From Panorpa germanica (taxonomy: Eukaryota; Arthropoda; Insecta; Mecoptera; Panorpidae), in NCBI GenBank assembly GCA_963678705.1, contig OY783204.1, forward strand, positions 29,460,759 through 29,524,758: DNA of 64,000 nt. The letters run 5' to 3'. The position numbers were made by a program, and so were the translations under genes. The notes beneath the pieces were generated by a model that was not told the origin of the DNA, ran no database searches, and saw nothing but the letters and a program-made list of their open reading frames with translations. Numbering within the stretch: position 1 is the stretch's first letter; each line of letters starts with the position of its first letter. This document shows positions 28,360 through 41,100 of this stretch, piece after piece.

Positions 28360-28914
28360 TTAAAAACTAGTGTGATGAGTTCAAAAAATCGATTTTTTTG
28401 TCTTGCATAAATTTACTCCTTAACATTTGTAGAATATGTTTTTCAAAGTTTCCTCCCTCATATCTCGAGAACGGTTTGACCGATTCACCTAAAATTTATA
28501 GGATAGACTCAGCACATTCCGAGTATTTCTAATTATTTCGAAACAAAAAAGTTAAAAATGGCATACAATTTGAAACTTTTTTTTCAAAAGTCTGCCAAAA
28601 ACCCAATTTTCAATATTTTCAAATGATTCTAGTTCATTCCATGCATTTTGGTCTATAGATAAAAACGGCGTTTTTCTTTCTTTCTCATAAGCCAATCAGC
28701 CAAAATTGTGAGGGAGTCAGCGCCCTTTTTTTGAGGCAGGTGTCTTCAGAGTGGTACAGCATACGCTCTAATGAAAATTTTTACATGAAATTTGTTTTAC
28801 ATACTTTTGAAATAATAATAAATAACTGATAAAAATCTTAAAGTTCTGTCTTTTCATTGGACGTCAAAAAAGATTCTCAAAAAAATGCTTTAAAAAACGA
28901 GGGAGCCTCCTTAA
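28360..28914. mobile_element. TTAA-flanked MITE E
   Basis: 555 bp between TTAA at 28360-28363 and 28911-28914. The body closely matches element D (44110-44805) in the opposite orientation, including 'GACGTC(A)AAAAAAGATTCTCA' and 'GTGTCTTCAGAGTGGTA'. The left terminal repeat is shortened ('TTAAAAACTAGTGTGATGAG'). Confidence 0.65.
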
Positions 28915-29116
28915 GCAAAAAACGTGTTTAGTATTTTATCTAAAAAGATAAAAAATTTAACTGAAATGTTATAAATATGATACTAATAATTCCAATTTCC
29001 AAAGAAATTTTATATCAATTTTCAAGTAATCTAATTCTTCATAAAATTCTTATATTAAAAGCACTGTGAAAAAGGGGCGAAAGCATTAATGCTTGGCGCT
29101 GACAGTTGTATCTTCG

Positions 29117-29127
29117 GGTTCGACCCC
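29117..29127 (+). other. tRNA-type B-box sequence
   Basis: GGTTCGACCCC fits the tRNA T-arm/B-box consensus, and 'TGGCGCTGACAG' just upstream vaguely recalls an A box. The spacing (about 23 bp) is too short for a tRNA and no cloverleaf can be drawn. It may be a remnant of a tRNA-derived SINE. Confidence 0.2.
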
Positions 29128-30084
29128 TGGATTAAGTTAAATTTATAATGTACATATATAATTACAAATTTATTAGGCAGCGATGTAGACATACAATGGC
29201 ACGACACCACAGAAACAGTCAACATAGTATGAAGGACGATTTAAAAAAAAAGCAGTTATTTCGAATTGAAAATGTCAATTCAATTCTTATAAGACATTGT
29301 TCTAGAGTTTGCACTCCTATGTACAGGGGCTGTGATTCTTTATATATATTATTATGTATTATGTATACATAGAGACAAATGGTTGTTTTATATTATAATA
29401 TATATTAAAATGTATATTAGTTCTGTAATATATACTATATTAAGTAGTTTAGTAATATATATCGTATCCTGAGGCATATTCACGATCCCGGGAATCTGGG
29501 ATTGTTGGAAACGTCGATCCAGGAATCCCGGGACTATCCCTAGAATTATTCAGAAAGAATTTAATCCATTGTTAAATTTACTGCAATGTTTTATGAAACA
29601 ATTATATTTGTTCAACTTTAAATGGAAGGTTATCGCGAGTGTATTGTCCTAAATATATTACATATCGGTGTAGTGTTATTTTTAAAGACAAATCCACAAA
29701 CGCTTTATTATTATTATCTGAAATGGAAACAAATAATTATTTTACTTTCACTTAACTCTTTGGGGGTGTACTAATAAACTAGAGAGATTCGACCGATATT
29801 TTGTGACACATTTTCTTCTCAAAAACTGTTATACACAAGCAATAACGACATAAAAGATAATTCGATAATAACAAAACGACCGCCTACCGCATTATATATT
29901 GCCTCTGCTTCTATATTTCAGATTTCAATGGTTTAGCTAATGCGAAGTGATGCCAAACGATGGTTGAAACATTCTCTGAGCCAATGATTACGATTACACG
30001 CCCTAAAGAATATAAACCCATCCTCCATCAACCCCCGTGCACTACCTAGTCCTACCAACCCTTAAGCCTATGAAGATGAGTTAA

Positions 30085-30234
30085 CTGAAATACCCATTCT
30101 CTGTTAACTCTGCTCTCCATCCAGAGATAAAACCCATGGAAGCGTTCATTCTGGATGATGCTAACAGACATACTGAAGCATTCAGAAAACTCGTGGATGA
30201 AACAACGGCGACCCCACGGGAAAAACTTCAGTGA
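30085..30234 (+). pseudogene. Orphan coding-like segment
   Basis: A 49-codon open frame ends in TGA at 30232-30234 and reads like real protein: 'HPEIKPMEAFILDDANRHT', then 'EAFRKLVDETTATPREKL'. The residue mix is balanced, unlike the Lys/Ile/Phe-rich chance frames around it. The upstream frame is broken by a stop at 30082. The preceding 100 bp has other open pieces, so a frameshifted transposon or gene relic is likely. I do not recognise the family. Confidence 0.3.
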
Positions 30235-30899
30235 CGTAACATGGGAAAGACACTAAAGGGTTGCCTTTGGATCATGTCTAAATTTCTATAATACTGCACT
30301 ATATATTGTGATAAATTTGGTAATAAATAGTCAACTTTTTCGTCAGCCCAAATTTTCTTAGACCATCACTGCCCCAGCTAGATAATGATAAAAACACAAA
30401 TAACTATACAAAATGACTATACCAGAACAGGGTGAAAAAGTAAGTAAATTGGTAGAATGATAAAATGTCTGAAAAAATATTTCAACATGAAGAGGGTGAA
30501 TGAAAGAGAGAAAGAGAGATTATGTTAGATAGAGAAAGAAAATGGAGAAATGTAGGATAGAGAAAAACAGAAATAACTGTTTCTTTTTTTAGTGTTTTAG
30601 CAATTTGTTAAACGTAAAACGACGTACTGATAATAAAACGTATATTATAACCAAAACAGGAAAAAGAAAGAAGAATTATTGCCCGAGATATAAAACATAT
30701 TGTCATAGATATTTATGGACGATTAAATACGTCAAGCTTTTTGTGTGAAAGTTAATTAAATTAAGTAGGATACTGGAATGTATATTGTGGGCGTCTAGGA
30801 CGGAAAATAAAGGCAATTTTATGCACCTGCATTACTTGAAATGAATAGTTCTACAACGTGATGAGTATATTTAATTAGGTAATAACTATTAGCGCCTTA

Positions 30900-31423
30900 G
30901 GGCGTCCGCACATGACGCGACTGGTTGCAAACCTTAGCCCCGAATCTACCCGAAGCGAATGTGATTACAACTGTTGTTAGTAAGAGATCAAACATGTATG
31001 CGAGTGAGATAAAACACGAGGAAAGGCACACGAGTCGGCTGATTGCAAACTAAACTAGAAACGAAGTTTTCAACGAAAACAAGCACGAGCAGTGTATCGT
31101 GACTCTATAGAATTTTTAACAATAGCAAAACAGGGGATTCTATTGTGTTATATTTGATTGTATGTATGTATTTAAATAATTTTCAATAGTATTCGTAAAC
31201 ATCTCTGTTGATGAAACCAACAATCCCCTGCGACCGAGAAATCTAGACGCTGAATATATGCTCAAAACCAGTTTAAAATCAGTTTAATTACGTTCGTGCC
31301 GTGTGTTTTATCTCACTCGTAAACACTTTCGTTCTTTTACTAACAACACAGTTGTAATGACATTCGGTTCGGGCAGATTCGGGGCTAAGGTTTGCAACCA
31401 GTCGCGTCGTGTGCTGAACAACC
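30900..31423. mobile_element. PIF/Harbinger-like MITE, copy 2
   Basis: 524 bp flanked by TTA at 30897-30899 and 31424-31426. The ends are GGGCGTCCGCACATGACGCG and, on the opposite strand, GGTTGTTCAGCACACGACGC. It is the same family as the 20387-20898 element but inverted. The matching TTA duplications at both copies support the boundaries. Confidence 0.75.
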
Positions 31424-31766
31424 TTACCGTTAGACAATGAACTGTTGCAATGTAAGGTAAGGTGGATCGTGAGTGTAGTAGTAAACATATGTTCATAGTG
31501 CTCGTGTAGTTAGTGTTTTCGACCGCTAGGATTGCGTCGATCTATCTCACTTTTTACACATGATGTATTTTGACGTGTAGTCAACTTTTAAGTAAACGTA
31601 TTAATGTAAGTGCATATATTCTACGTTTGTCTAGTTTTTAACATTTGTATTCGTACAACAATACTAAAAATGCCAAAATTTTATATTGATATGCTGCTTA
31701 AATTCTTGACCTTGAAGTAAAGTTCAACGTTATGTCAATGAGACTGCTGCAGAACGAAATAGCGAA

Positions 31767-31787
31767 AGAGAGAGAGAGAGAGAGAGA
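31767..31787 (+). repeat. (AG)n microsatellite
   Basis: Ten AG units plus one A. Confidence 0.8.
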
Positions 31788-32508
31788 CAGAAAAATTCAA
31801 GTGACTCCTGAAACTTGTAAGTTATAATGAAGTTATTAGTAAGCAACGTCTATATTCATCTTAAATTCTAAAATATCTTCTGTTCCTGATTCTTATTACA
31901 TTCAAGAATTTTAGGTTATATTAAGTTGAGATAAGTACCGCTTGGTGGCAGATAAAGCGATAAAGCACATTTTCACTTCATTCCATTCTCTATTAAAACA
32001 CAAAGCCAAATATCTTAGAAATTTATATTTAAATATTTTTGTAATAATTACGTAAATCTTAACACTCACTTCTAAGTAATAATCCTATCTTTTCAACATA
32101 TTTTCAAATTTACATTTTATAATATTTTAGAAAGTACAAAAATTACCACATTTCGCATCGCTTTTAGAAATCTAAATTACGTAGCTTGCGAAAACGATTT
32201 TCATAATCCTTAAAATGTTTGCAGTGTTTTTAAAGCCCTCTTTTATATTCTCAAAAGCTCTTAACGTGTTGGGATGTCAAATATATTCACTTTAGTGTTG
32301 GCAAAAAGATGACGATGTTTTATTTATATCGAATGTTATTATTATATCGATATTTAAGTTTGAATTTATTTGTTCTCCGAAATTATTGCTAATCTAAAAT
32401 ATGTAAAATCTAGTAGAAAAGAATTCGAGAGGGATGAATTGATAAGATTGTTTGTTTACGAGGAAAGGAATGTCTTGTAAGCTGCTGAATATTATGATTT
32501 TATTAAAT

Positions 32509-33030
32509 CAGGGTGGCCACAAAGAAATGATTTCAAATTTCTCTAATAATTCCAGGTTTTCCAGTAAAGCTTTTCGTACTTTTCCCTAATCTCATTTTAT
32601 CTCATTGCCTTAGTTGGCGTTTAATAACTAGTTAAATACGATTTATAACTCGATAATAAAAAGTAACTTAAATTGAATAAGACAAAAATAAGGTAATGAC
32701 TGGTATAAATTAGAACAAATTAACTCTTAATATTTAATAGATAAAATTATTGAAGATTATTAAATTGATCATGAATACTTCGAATTTCAGCTAAAAGTTT
32801 AGCTTTTTTGGACGGCAAATTTTTTTTTCATTAGCTTACACGTTTTCTTTTTAAATTTTCTGATTCGTTTCATTTTGAATTTTAAATGAAATATAATATA
32901 CTATATATGAAATAGTTGCCGCAATTAAATTCTCTGATATTTTTTCCTGAAATTTGCATGATATTTCCAGGTTGTTAAATTCCCTGATAATTCCCGGATT
33001 TCCAGGTTTTCCAGGTTTGTGGATACCCTG
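32509..33030. mobile_element. hAT-like MITE starting CAGGGT
   Basis: 522 bp with ends CAGGGTGGCCACAAA and, inverted, CAGGGTATCCACAAA. It is flanked by TAAAT on both sides (32504-32508 and 33031-33035). The interior is rich in 'TTCCAGG' and 'TTCCCTGA' motifs. CAGGG ends suggest hAT, but that superfamily normally duplicates 8 bp, so the class is uncertain. Confidence 0.55.
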
Positions 33031-33960
33031 TAAATAAACTTTTAATTTGTGTAATTTGAATGTAATTTGTTTCATCTCTAGTAGCAACAACATTGTGTAG
33101 TATATTTTAATTTTCTTTATTTGATTTAAATACTACAAATGGACTCAGTTCGAAATTTTTGCTAAAAAAAATTAAATCTGATTCCCAACACTAGTTTGTA
33201 CACAACAAGAATTTGCTTCTCTCTTCACTGCAGTGTTAACGATGACATGAAGCCCTGCGAGAAAGCCCTTATTTTGTTTTTATACTAAAGCTCATTGTGC
33301 GCCCATTACTTAATAATAAATGATGCTAAAGGATCCACCAGAACGTCAGCTCCTACCCCTGACGTTATGGTCTTATAACAGATTTTGTAATTTTATTTCG
33401 CTTTAAATAATTCTCTTAAATTTTAATGAAAATTTTTAATTGTTGAAATTAATATGGTTTTATTTAATAAATTATGTGTAATTAACATACCTTTTATGTA
33501 ATTAAACTAATATATTTCTTTCAACAATGGCTTGATTATAACACCTGTGGAAGATCAGGGTGCTGTAAATTAAAAGGGAAACAACTTTTGTATTTAATTT
33601 TAATGTTTTTTTATAATTTAAGGGGTGCACTGAAGAATAATCTGTACGTAGGTCTCTATTTTACAACACAGGATTAGGTTTACTAAATATAAAAAAGTTT
33701 ACCTTTCACATTTAGGTTAATATAATGTAAAATTGCATAACCAATTTTATCTTTGGATATAAATTTATGTTTTTTGACGTTAATTAAAGTTTTTATACAA
33801 GTGTTACATAGAAGGAGTAATTTTAAGTTAAGAAAGGATTAGATTAGAGAAAATGAAATGTAAATTAGACGATTTAAAAGGAAGAATGTGAAGCCTTGCG
33901 TGTATAAAATATGTTTTAATGACTTTTGCATTTATTTAATGACAATGTAGCAGAAATATG

Positions 33961-34716
33961 TTAAGGGAGGGGTTAGGGTTTTCACTTTCGAAAAATCCAA
34001 TTTTTTTTTTGTCTTATCTTATTGCTTAACATTTCAAGAATATGTCCTTAAAATTTTAAGCCGATCTAAGCAATATTCTTGAAGTTATTGTCTTATTAAT
34101 CCGGTATATTATATTGTATTATATGTTAATCAGGTATACAGTTTATTCATTGCTATTGTCCTGAAGCGTTTTTCTCAAAACTACTTTTTCAAAGTCCGTG
34201 TTCACTGCCATTTAAAAACTAATTGACCGATTCATTTCAAACTTCGTACACATTTTCTACATATAAAATACCTCCCCCAAACGTTTAGATAAAAAAACAA
34301 ATTTAAATTAAGGGTGTTTCCCACCCACAAAATGGCGGAATTTTTCGTGGAAAATAACAGTTCACACTTTAGATGGCCGCCAAAAAATTTTAAATGAAAA
34401 AAAAAATTATCAGAGACAGTTGGGGAGAAGATTTGATTATAATTTAACTAAATTTTAATGGTTTTTCATTTTCAAATAATTTCCGGCCGAGTTATAGTGA
34501 ACACCGCAAATTGTCTTTTTCCCAAGACTTTCTGGAGAAAGCTTTGTTACCGGCTTATGTTTCAATATTGCTGCATGATAAAATTATACAACATAGTCAA
34601 AAGTATGCTCAATAATGTACAAAAGGTTCGAATAAAATTGCTCAATCTATACTTGAGAAAAAAAATCGCAAAAAAAAGTGTTTTTTTTTACGCTGAAACC
34701 CTAAACCCTCCCTTAA
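33961..34716. mobile_element. TTAA-flanked MITE F
   Basis: 756 bp from TTAA (33961) to TTAA (34716). The inverted ends are TTAAGGGAGGGGTTAGGG and CCCTAAACCCTCCCTTAA. The interior has the 'TTGACCGATTCA' phrase also seen as 'TTTGACCGATTCA' in element E. Confidence 0.7.
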
Positions 34717-37423
34717 ACATCAGAAAATAATAGAATGTAACGGTTTCGTTTTGTGGCATATTTTACGAAAAGAAGGTTATTACGTTAATAAGTAGAACAG
34801 GATCTTATTTCCCTTTCGTTAGTTATATTATTATGTAATCCGTTCCTTTCGTTTTCAAATCAGCCGGGAACAAAACCATATGGTGGAGGCGCCGTATCAA
34901 GAATACGAATGACGCCATGTTGACAAACAGTAAACTCGGTAATACAAGAAACTTTTGTAAATATGTACGACCATAAAACAGTCATAAATGAAACCATACG
35001 TATATAATCCATGGGGGATCCCATAGGGAATCCATAGGCTACCGTGGAGTATGTTGAACAGCTTGCTCGAAAATAATATTTGACAAATTCATTCTTCAGT
35101 ATTACTCACAACTCATTCATAAATCAAATACTCAATGCTCCTTTTATTTTATTTCCTTTTCCTTTATATCTACGCAACCACCCATACCACTCTCCTCGCT
35201 CCCCCCTTTTATTCTAGTGTTATGTCATGGTCATTTCTAGATCATGTGGATTTGGCAGATATTCAACATCTCGAAATCTTTCAATATTTTTGTATAGAAA
35301 AGATAATGTTATGAAGAAAATACTACATATTTGGGCAGTTCCTTTGATACGTCACGCAATTGTGGAGGAGTGGAAGTCACCAATAACAATTATGCTATTG
35401 TGAAATAGAAATCAAATCAATCAAACACTCTCTCAGATATCCAAGTGAGTGAATTCCACTTTTTTATGTGGATACATCTTCAAAAACTTTCTTTATGATA
35501 ATCTAATGTAAATTTTGCAGGATTGAAGAAGGTTTATAGTATAGTAATAGTGGCGAAAAACAAAGGTTAAAGAGGAAAACCACCTTCTAAATTTTTATAT
35601 CAGTTTTAAAAACAGGCTGAAAGTAACGACAGTATACTCGTATATTTGTAAAAGCAGCATTAGTCGCATGCCTGTACTTTACTGTTTTAAGGGTCCTTCC
35701 AGGTGAGAGACCAACCCCAACTAAGTTTTGTCCATCCACAAACCTTCGCTTACAACGTCCCTCGCACGATATTTATCAATAAATAATTTTGTTGAAGGTT
35801 TTATCATAAATAACAGCATTATTTCTTTTTTAAAAGTGTAATATTTAATAGCACGTAAAAACCATTATTTTTTCAAATTACATTATTAAATGACTTGGAA
35901 TAAAGAATGTATTTTTGTGACGTCACATTTGTCATTGTTATGAACGTAAGTTTATTTTTATAAGTTTTTATCAGTATGTTACCGGTTCAAAATAATAATT
36001 ATATACGAGTATATACATATGAATCATTATTTAAACAATCGCGGTAAATTAAAAGCGCGTAATGTCAAAAGAATGTGATACATCAGAAAGCAATAGATGA
36101 TGACTAATGTTTAAAATATACGGCAAATCTGATAAATATTAAGCAAAATAACGAACCATAACGGAACGTAACATTTATCTATATTTTATGTAAATATATT
36201 CGAAGATATTTATGCCAGGAAATTTTTAATTATTGATTTAACAGTGATCGCAAACAAAATTTGGAATAAACTCAGAAAAAACGTAGCACCATTTACTCAC
36301 AATATCTGGTTGTAAAATACCTTTATTTTTTTTTAAGTCTCATGCGAAAATCAATTATATCTAGTCACAATTGCCTCACAGTTTACATGAATTTACCTTT
36401 TTTTTTGATAAATTACCAAGAAAAATTCTCGATAACATATTTTCATGAAAAAAGCTAGATTGGAATGGAAAAACACAACGAGTAGAAGCCCAGGTTACAG
36501 ATATTTGCCATTATAAAGATTTTGCAGTACAATCCTGTATTGTAATGGTCCTAGCTCAATCTCGATCAGGTTGATATATATTATAGATGAACAAAAATCT
36601 TGTTTACATCTTATAACATACAATACGTCAAATAGTCCCAATTATTTCTATAAAATATAGCCCATGTAATAACCGTTATCATACGTATAATTATCACAGC
36701 AGCCATTAATAATTCTTTTGTAATTTTTGTTTACTACAAGCAAAATATATAATCCAGTATTATCAAAATTAATTAAATTTTATGTTTCATTGGCGAGTTG
36801 ATTATTACGATATAAGCATATTTTGTAATACCAGGGCTCCGCTAATAATCACGCAACGTGTTTTTCGTTTCAGATAGGGTTTAACAAAAACAACCCCCTC
36901 CCCCTCCTCACTCCCTTTATAAGATTTATGATAATGTTCCGGAATAAATTACTCATTGAAAGTATAACACTACAGTAATTATGTATTTCGATATTTTTTA
37001 ATAATGATATACAAGAATGAGGCAGAACGCAGTCTTTTGTCCGGCGTGTTTTGTTATGTCTATAATAAACAATAGCAAACACTAATCTCAACATAAGCAC
37101 ACCCGTATTTTTATAGACATTCTTGCCAAATAAATACTTGAACAACGTAACAGATAAATTTATGGTGTAATGGAAATATTTAACACATGGGCAACACCGG
37201 GTACATTTGCTCTGAGAGAAGACGAACATTTAATTAAAATAACTTTGGCGAAGTATAATGAATGAGTTGGGTTCTCTGGTGGGAAAGGTTGGGCCACAGC
37301 AGACATGCCGGTTTTAGGTAATTATTCTGCTTTCCCTAGGTATACCATATACAAATACACAGTAGAAAAAGTACACTCGTTTGAGGTTGACGCAAAAATA
37401 ACCAGGCACCATCGGTGAAAATG
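34717..37423. other. Intergenic, no gene recognised
   Basis: AT-rich non-coding sequence. A 119-codon minus-strand frame at 36870-37229 looks like chance. Confidence 0.35.
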
Positions 37424-38127
37424 TTAAGGGGTTATATACAGTTAGAATTTTCAAAACTATAATTTTTTTTAATTTCATTTTCGTAATGTACATATTTAAG
37501 TACACACACACTGAAAATTTCAAGTCAATTCGGCGATTATTTTCGAAGTTATGTAAATTGAAAAAATTATTTTTTTACTTGAAACTTTAAATGCGTTTTT
37601 CTGTATACTGTGTTTTTAAAGTCGGTGAGCAAGATTTCTCTGAAACAGCTGAACCGATCACTCACAAATTTTAACACAAGCTTCTTAAGTATATTTTTAG
37701 TAATTAATCGAAGTTTTTTTTTCACAGAAAAATATTTTTTTTATAAACAATTTGAGGCCACAATTTTGGTCAGAAATCGATTTTTTTTGATAGGCCGCCA
37801 TTTTGTCAAAAACATTTATTTTGCCTATTCCTTCGATTAATTACTAGATTATACATTACTTTAACGAAATCATTTTGGTTTTATCATTTAAGATGATCCA
37901 ATCCAGAGATATCGTGATCACCGCAAAATGCCTTTTTTGATAGGAGCCCCTGGAGATCAGCTATAGCACCTTTAAAATTATTACTTTTACAAATACAAAA
38001 TTGTTAAAATACAGTTAAAAGTGACCATAATATGTGTACAAAATTTAACATTAATACATTTAAAAGTCTTCTCAGAAAAAATTCTTAAAAAATCGCCTTT
38101 TGGGTCTCCTAACTGTATAATGTTATA
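37424..38127. mobile_element. Probable TTAA MITE G, right end decayed
   Basis: The left end is TTAAGGGGTTATATACAGTT. The right end carries the inverted 'CTAACTGTATAA' but lacks the final TTAAGG. The interior has 'GAACCGATCACTCACAAATT', related to the phrase in E and F. Confidence 0.45.
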
Positions 38128-41100
38128 TCTATCTTTGTTGCTCTCATGCTACACATATGTATGTCCATCTCGTTTACTCATTGATAGATGCTAACCAAAA
38201 TTATGTCTGTCTTAAGACAATAGCTTCTACGACGAAGACGAAAGTTTATATCTACTTCACTTACGTAAAACTACGACGCAATAACTCCAAAAAGGAAGTA
38301 CCTTATTAATTTATTTGTTAGCTTAAAAACACATAATTAAACTATTAAAATCTGTCAATCTAAATTACTGAACCAGTTTCAATAGACAGACATATTTCGT
38401 CTATAAAACGCCAGATAAATTGTGACATCGGCATCCCCCTAATGCGTGTATATTTTGGTATAATCCTTTATATTGAAACCATGTATAGACCAGCAAACCA
38501 GTGTGGGTGGCAAACAACGGGGTTTTCTTCTGCTTAAATATTGATTTTCCCTGTCGAGATTCAGATAATAGGCAAAAGGAAAGCTCTTTTAAATTGTCTG
38601 ATCTTTCAAGATATTTCATTTTTGATTCCAGGGATTTTCTGTAATAATTTAAATTTAGCTGTCTTAGAATAACATAAATTTGTTGGTTAAAATGTTATTT
38701 AATATATGGGACACGTTTATTTTATTGTTATATATCAGTTGTACCACGTCCAGATCTGTGCAACATCAACAAGCGACATGTTTTATGTTCCACTCGCACT
38801 TAGTGTAATTAAATGAGTGTGAGTGAGTGACAAATAGATTCTCCCGTCTAAACACAGTTAAATATAAGAAAAATTATCTCTTACTTAAACGATGTTGCCT
38901 TATATACAACGTTTTGTGACCTATTTTACTGCCTTTTCAAAAATAAATCTACCCTTTTGCATATTAGCATACTCATAATACTTTTTAAAGATTACAAAAT
39001 AAGAAGAACACTTACTAACTTTTAGAATAGAGGTAATAAGGCTCTAAGGAAATTTTGTTTGAGGTTTTGACTCTTTCCTAAAAACCAATGCGTCGTATTT
39101 GCACGTGGCGTAGGTCTGAACGTATGGTGTTCCGCATAACGCAGCCCACTCCTCCTACCCCACCCCACACTGCGCCCAATCGATAGACCACGCGAGCTGT
39201 AATCAGCTAATAAAATATTTACCATGTTTACTTTTCTCAAATGTCTTTATAACGAAAAATAATGACATTATTGTTTTTTTTTTCTCTATACGCTCGAGTA
39301 TGTTGTAACATGTAACCAAGCGAAATTTAATTACACAAACACTGATGAAATTTACTACTAAAGTACAAAAGCGGACTAAAAGAAGATCGTATTAAATTTA
39401 ATTATATTTTCTCGTATAAGAAGCTACCACTTTACATAAATTTTAGAATATTTCAACTTTTAAGTACGGGACTAAAAGTAGGAAAATTAATTTTCAAAAT
39501 ATTAAATTACGATATCCATTATCTTGCAAAGATATTTAACAGACCTATGGCTGGTTACAAAAAGTGGACAATTAAAGAGAATTAACTTTAATTCATTCCA
39601 CCGATCCGATGTGACATTTGGTGACAAGGTGAAGAAATTTCCGTCAAATTATCTAGATACAAATTTATCTAGATACATTACGTAACGTATCTAAGTAAGG
39701 TAAGGTCCTGAAGCCGTTTTCAATCTACCTTACAAAATTCGAACCAAACATATAAGAATATAAAGAAATAAATATACATCTGGAACATTATATTTTTCAA
39801 ATAATAATTGACCAAAATCAAATCTTAGTGGCTGTAGAACACATCTCTTGCTTCAGAACTAATATATAGTAAAATTTCCCTATGGAAAACCTCTCGTTTT
39901 CCCTTCACACATGAAATGAGTCCCCCTGGGCCCTGGGGTCGTTGTTAGACCCACCTTCTAACATATCGAAGCTATTTGTAAGGGTAGAAAGGTGGCTGTA
40001 GAAGATAGAGAGGGTGGCGGAAGTATGATCTACTATAGTTCGATAAGTACGGATATCGTTGTATTTTACGACTACCGTTCCAGATATAATTAAGATGGGA
40101 TTCGAAGATTGCCGAGTTTTTTATGAAATTGTATTAAGTGACTGATATTTAATCTGTTATTAGGATATAGTTGAATCAACTATGTTTGAAACGAACTGGC
40201 CTTATATTACTTTGCGATTGAAAGTAAGTTTTAGAGCATATTAAGGGATGATTTATAGAGCAAATAACTAGTAACTGGTGCAGGATAGGAAACCTAAAAC
40301 ATAAAACATAAAATCTTATAGAAAAGCTATATAAAAGACCCGTTTTTAACGCGCAGCCTGAAACAGTGGTCCTGGAATATTTTAAATAGTTTAAATAGAA
40401 CCGTTTTTTAAATTTATTTTTCAAATTTTTCTTACTATAGAAAGTTATGGAGGATTGAATCGTCAGAAGTGGGATATTCAATAAAATAAATATTCAATGT
40501 TTCAATTATGGAGATACAGGACGTTTACATTTACTGTTTCTTACTGGTTTTATTTAAATCTTTTCGTATATAGGTATCCTTTCGATAATTTTCTTTTTGC
40601 AATAGTCACAGAAAAGATTCTTTTATATACACTTAGTTTTTGAAAGCCGTGTCACCATTTTTTAATAGTTATATTATGTGGTGAAATTGAGCTAAAAATT
40701 ATGATTTGTATGGAAAATGACAATTTTCAATCATGTATAAAAAGAAAACTATGAACCCTAGGTCTCTAAAATTTTAAGACAGCATGTATTTTAACTATTT
40801 GTATCGACCCTCCAAATTTCACAACGTTTTCATCATTTACGTTAACGTTCTATACCTCCTTAAATTTTGTACTCTTATGTTTTTATTTAAATCTCGCACT
40901 TGTTAGAACGACGAAATACTTTTGCCGCAACACATAAAATACATTTGTATTTTTATCTAATGTGTATTGTCTATTGTAATGTATTTATCTAGTGCCGTTC
41001 GATTATCCGGTTCCAAACGTACCGGATTAAAGAGTCCTCTCATAACTTTATGATTATATCCATATAATCTGATAGCTTAAACAACAAAATGACCAACATT

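Noticed and set aside
29475-29545. CCCGGGA-containing short inverted repeat
   Set aside because: Arms of about 10 bp, with no defined ends or second copy in the window.
36870-37229. Minus-strand 119-codon frame
   Set aside because: No domain, and low-complexity AT-driven composition.
39022-39240. Minus-strand 72-codon frame over a GC-rich patch
   Set aside because: Arg/Gly-rich with no recognisable family, and the flanks lack exon signals.
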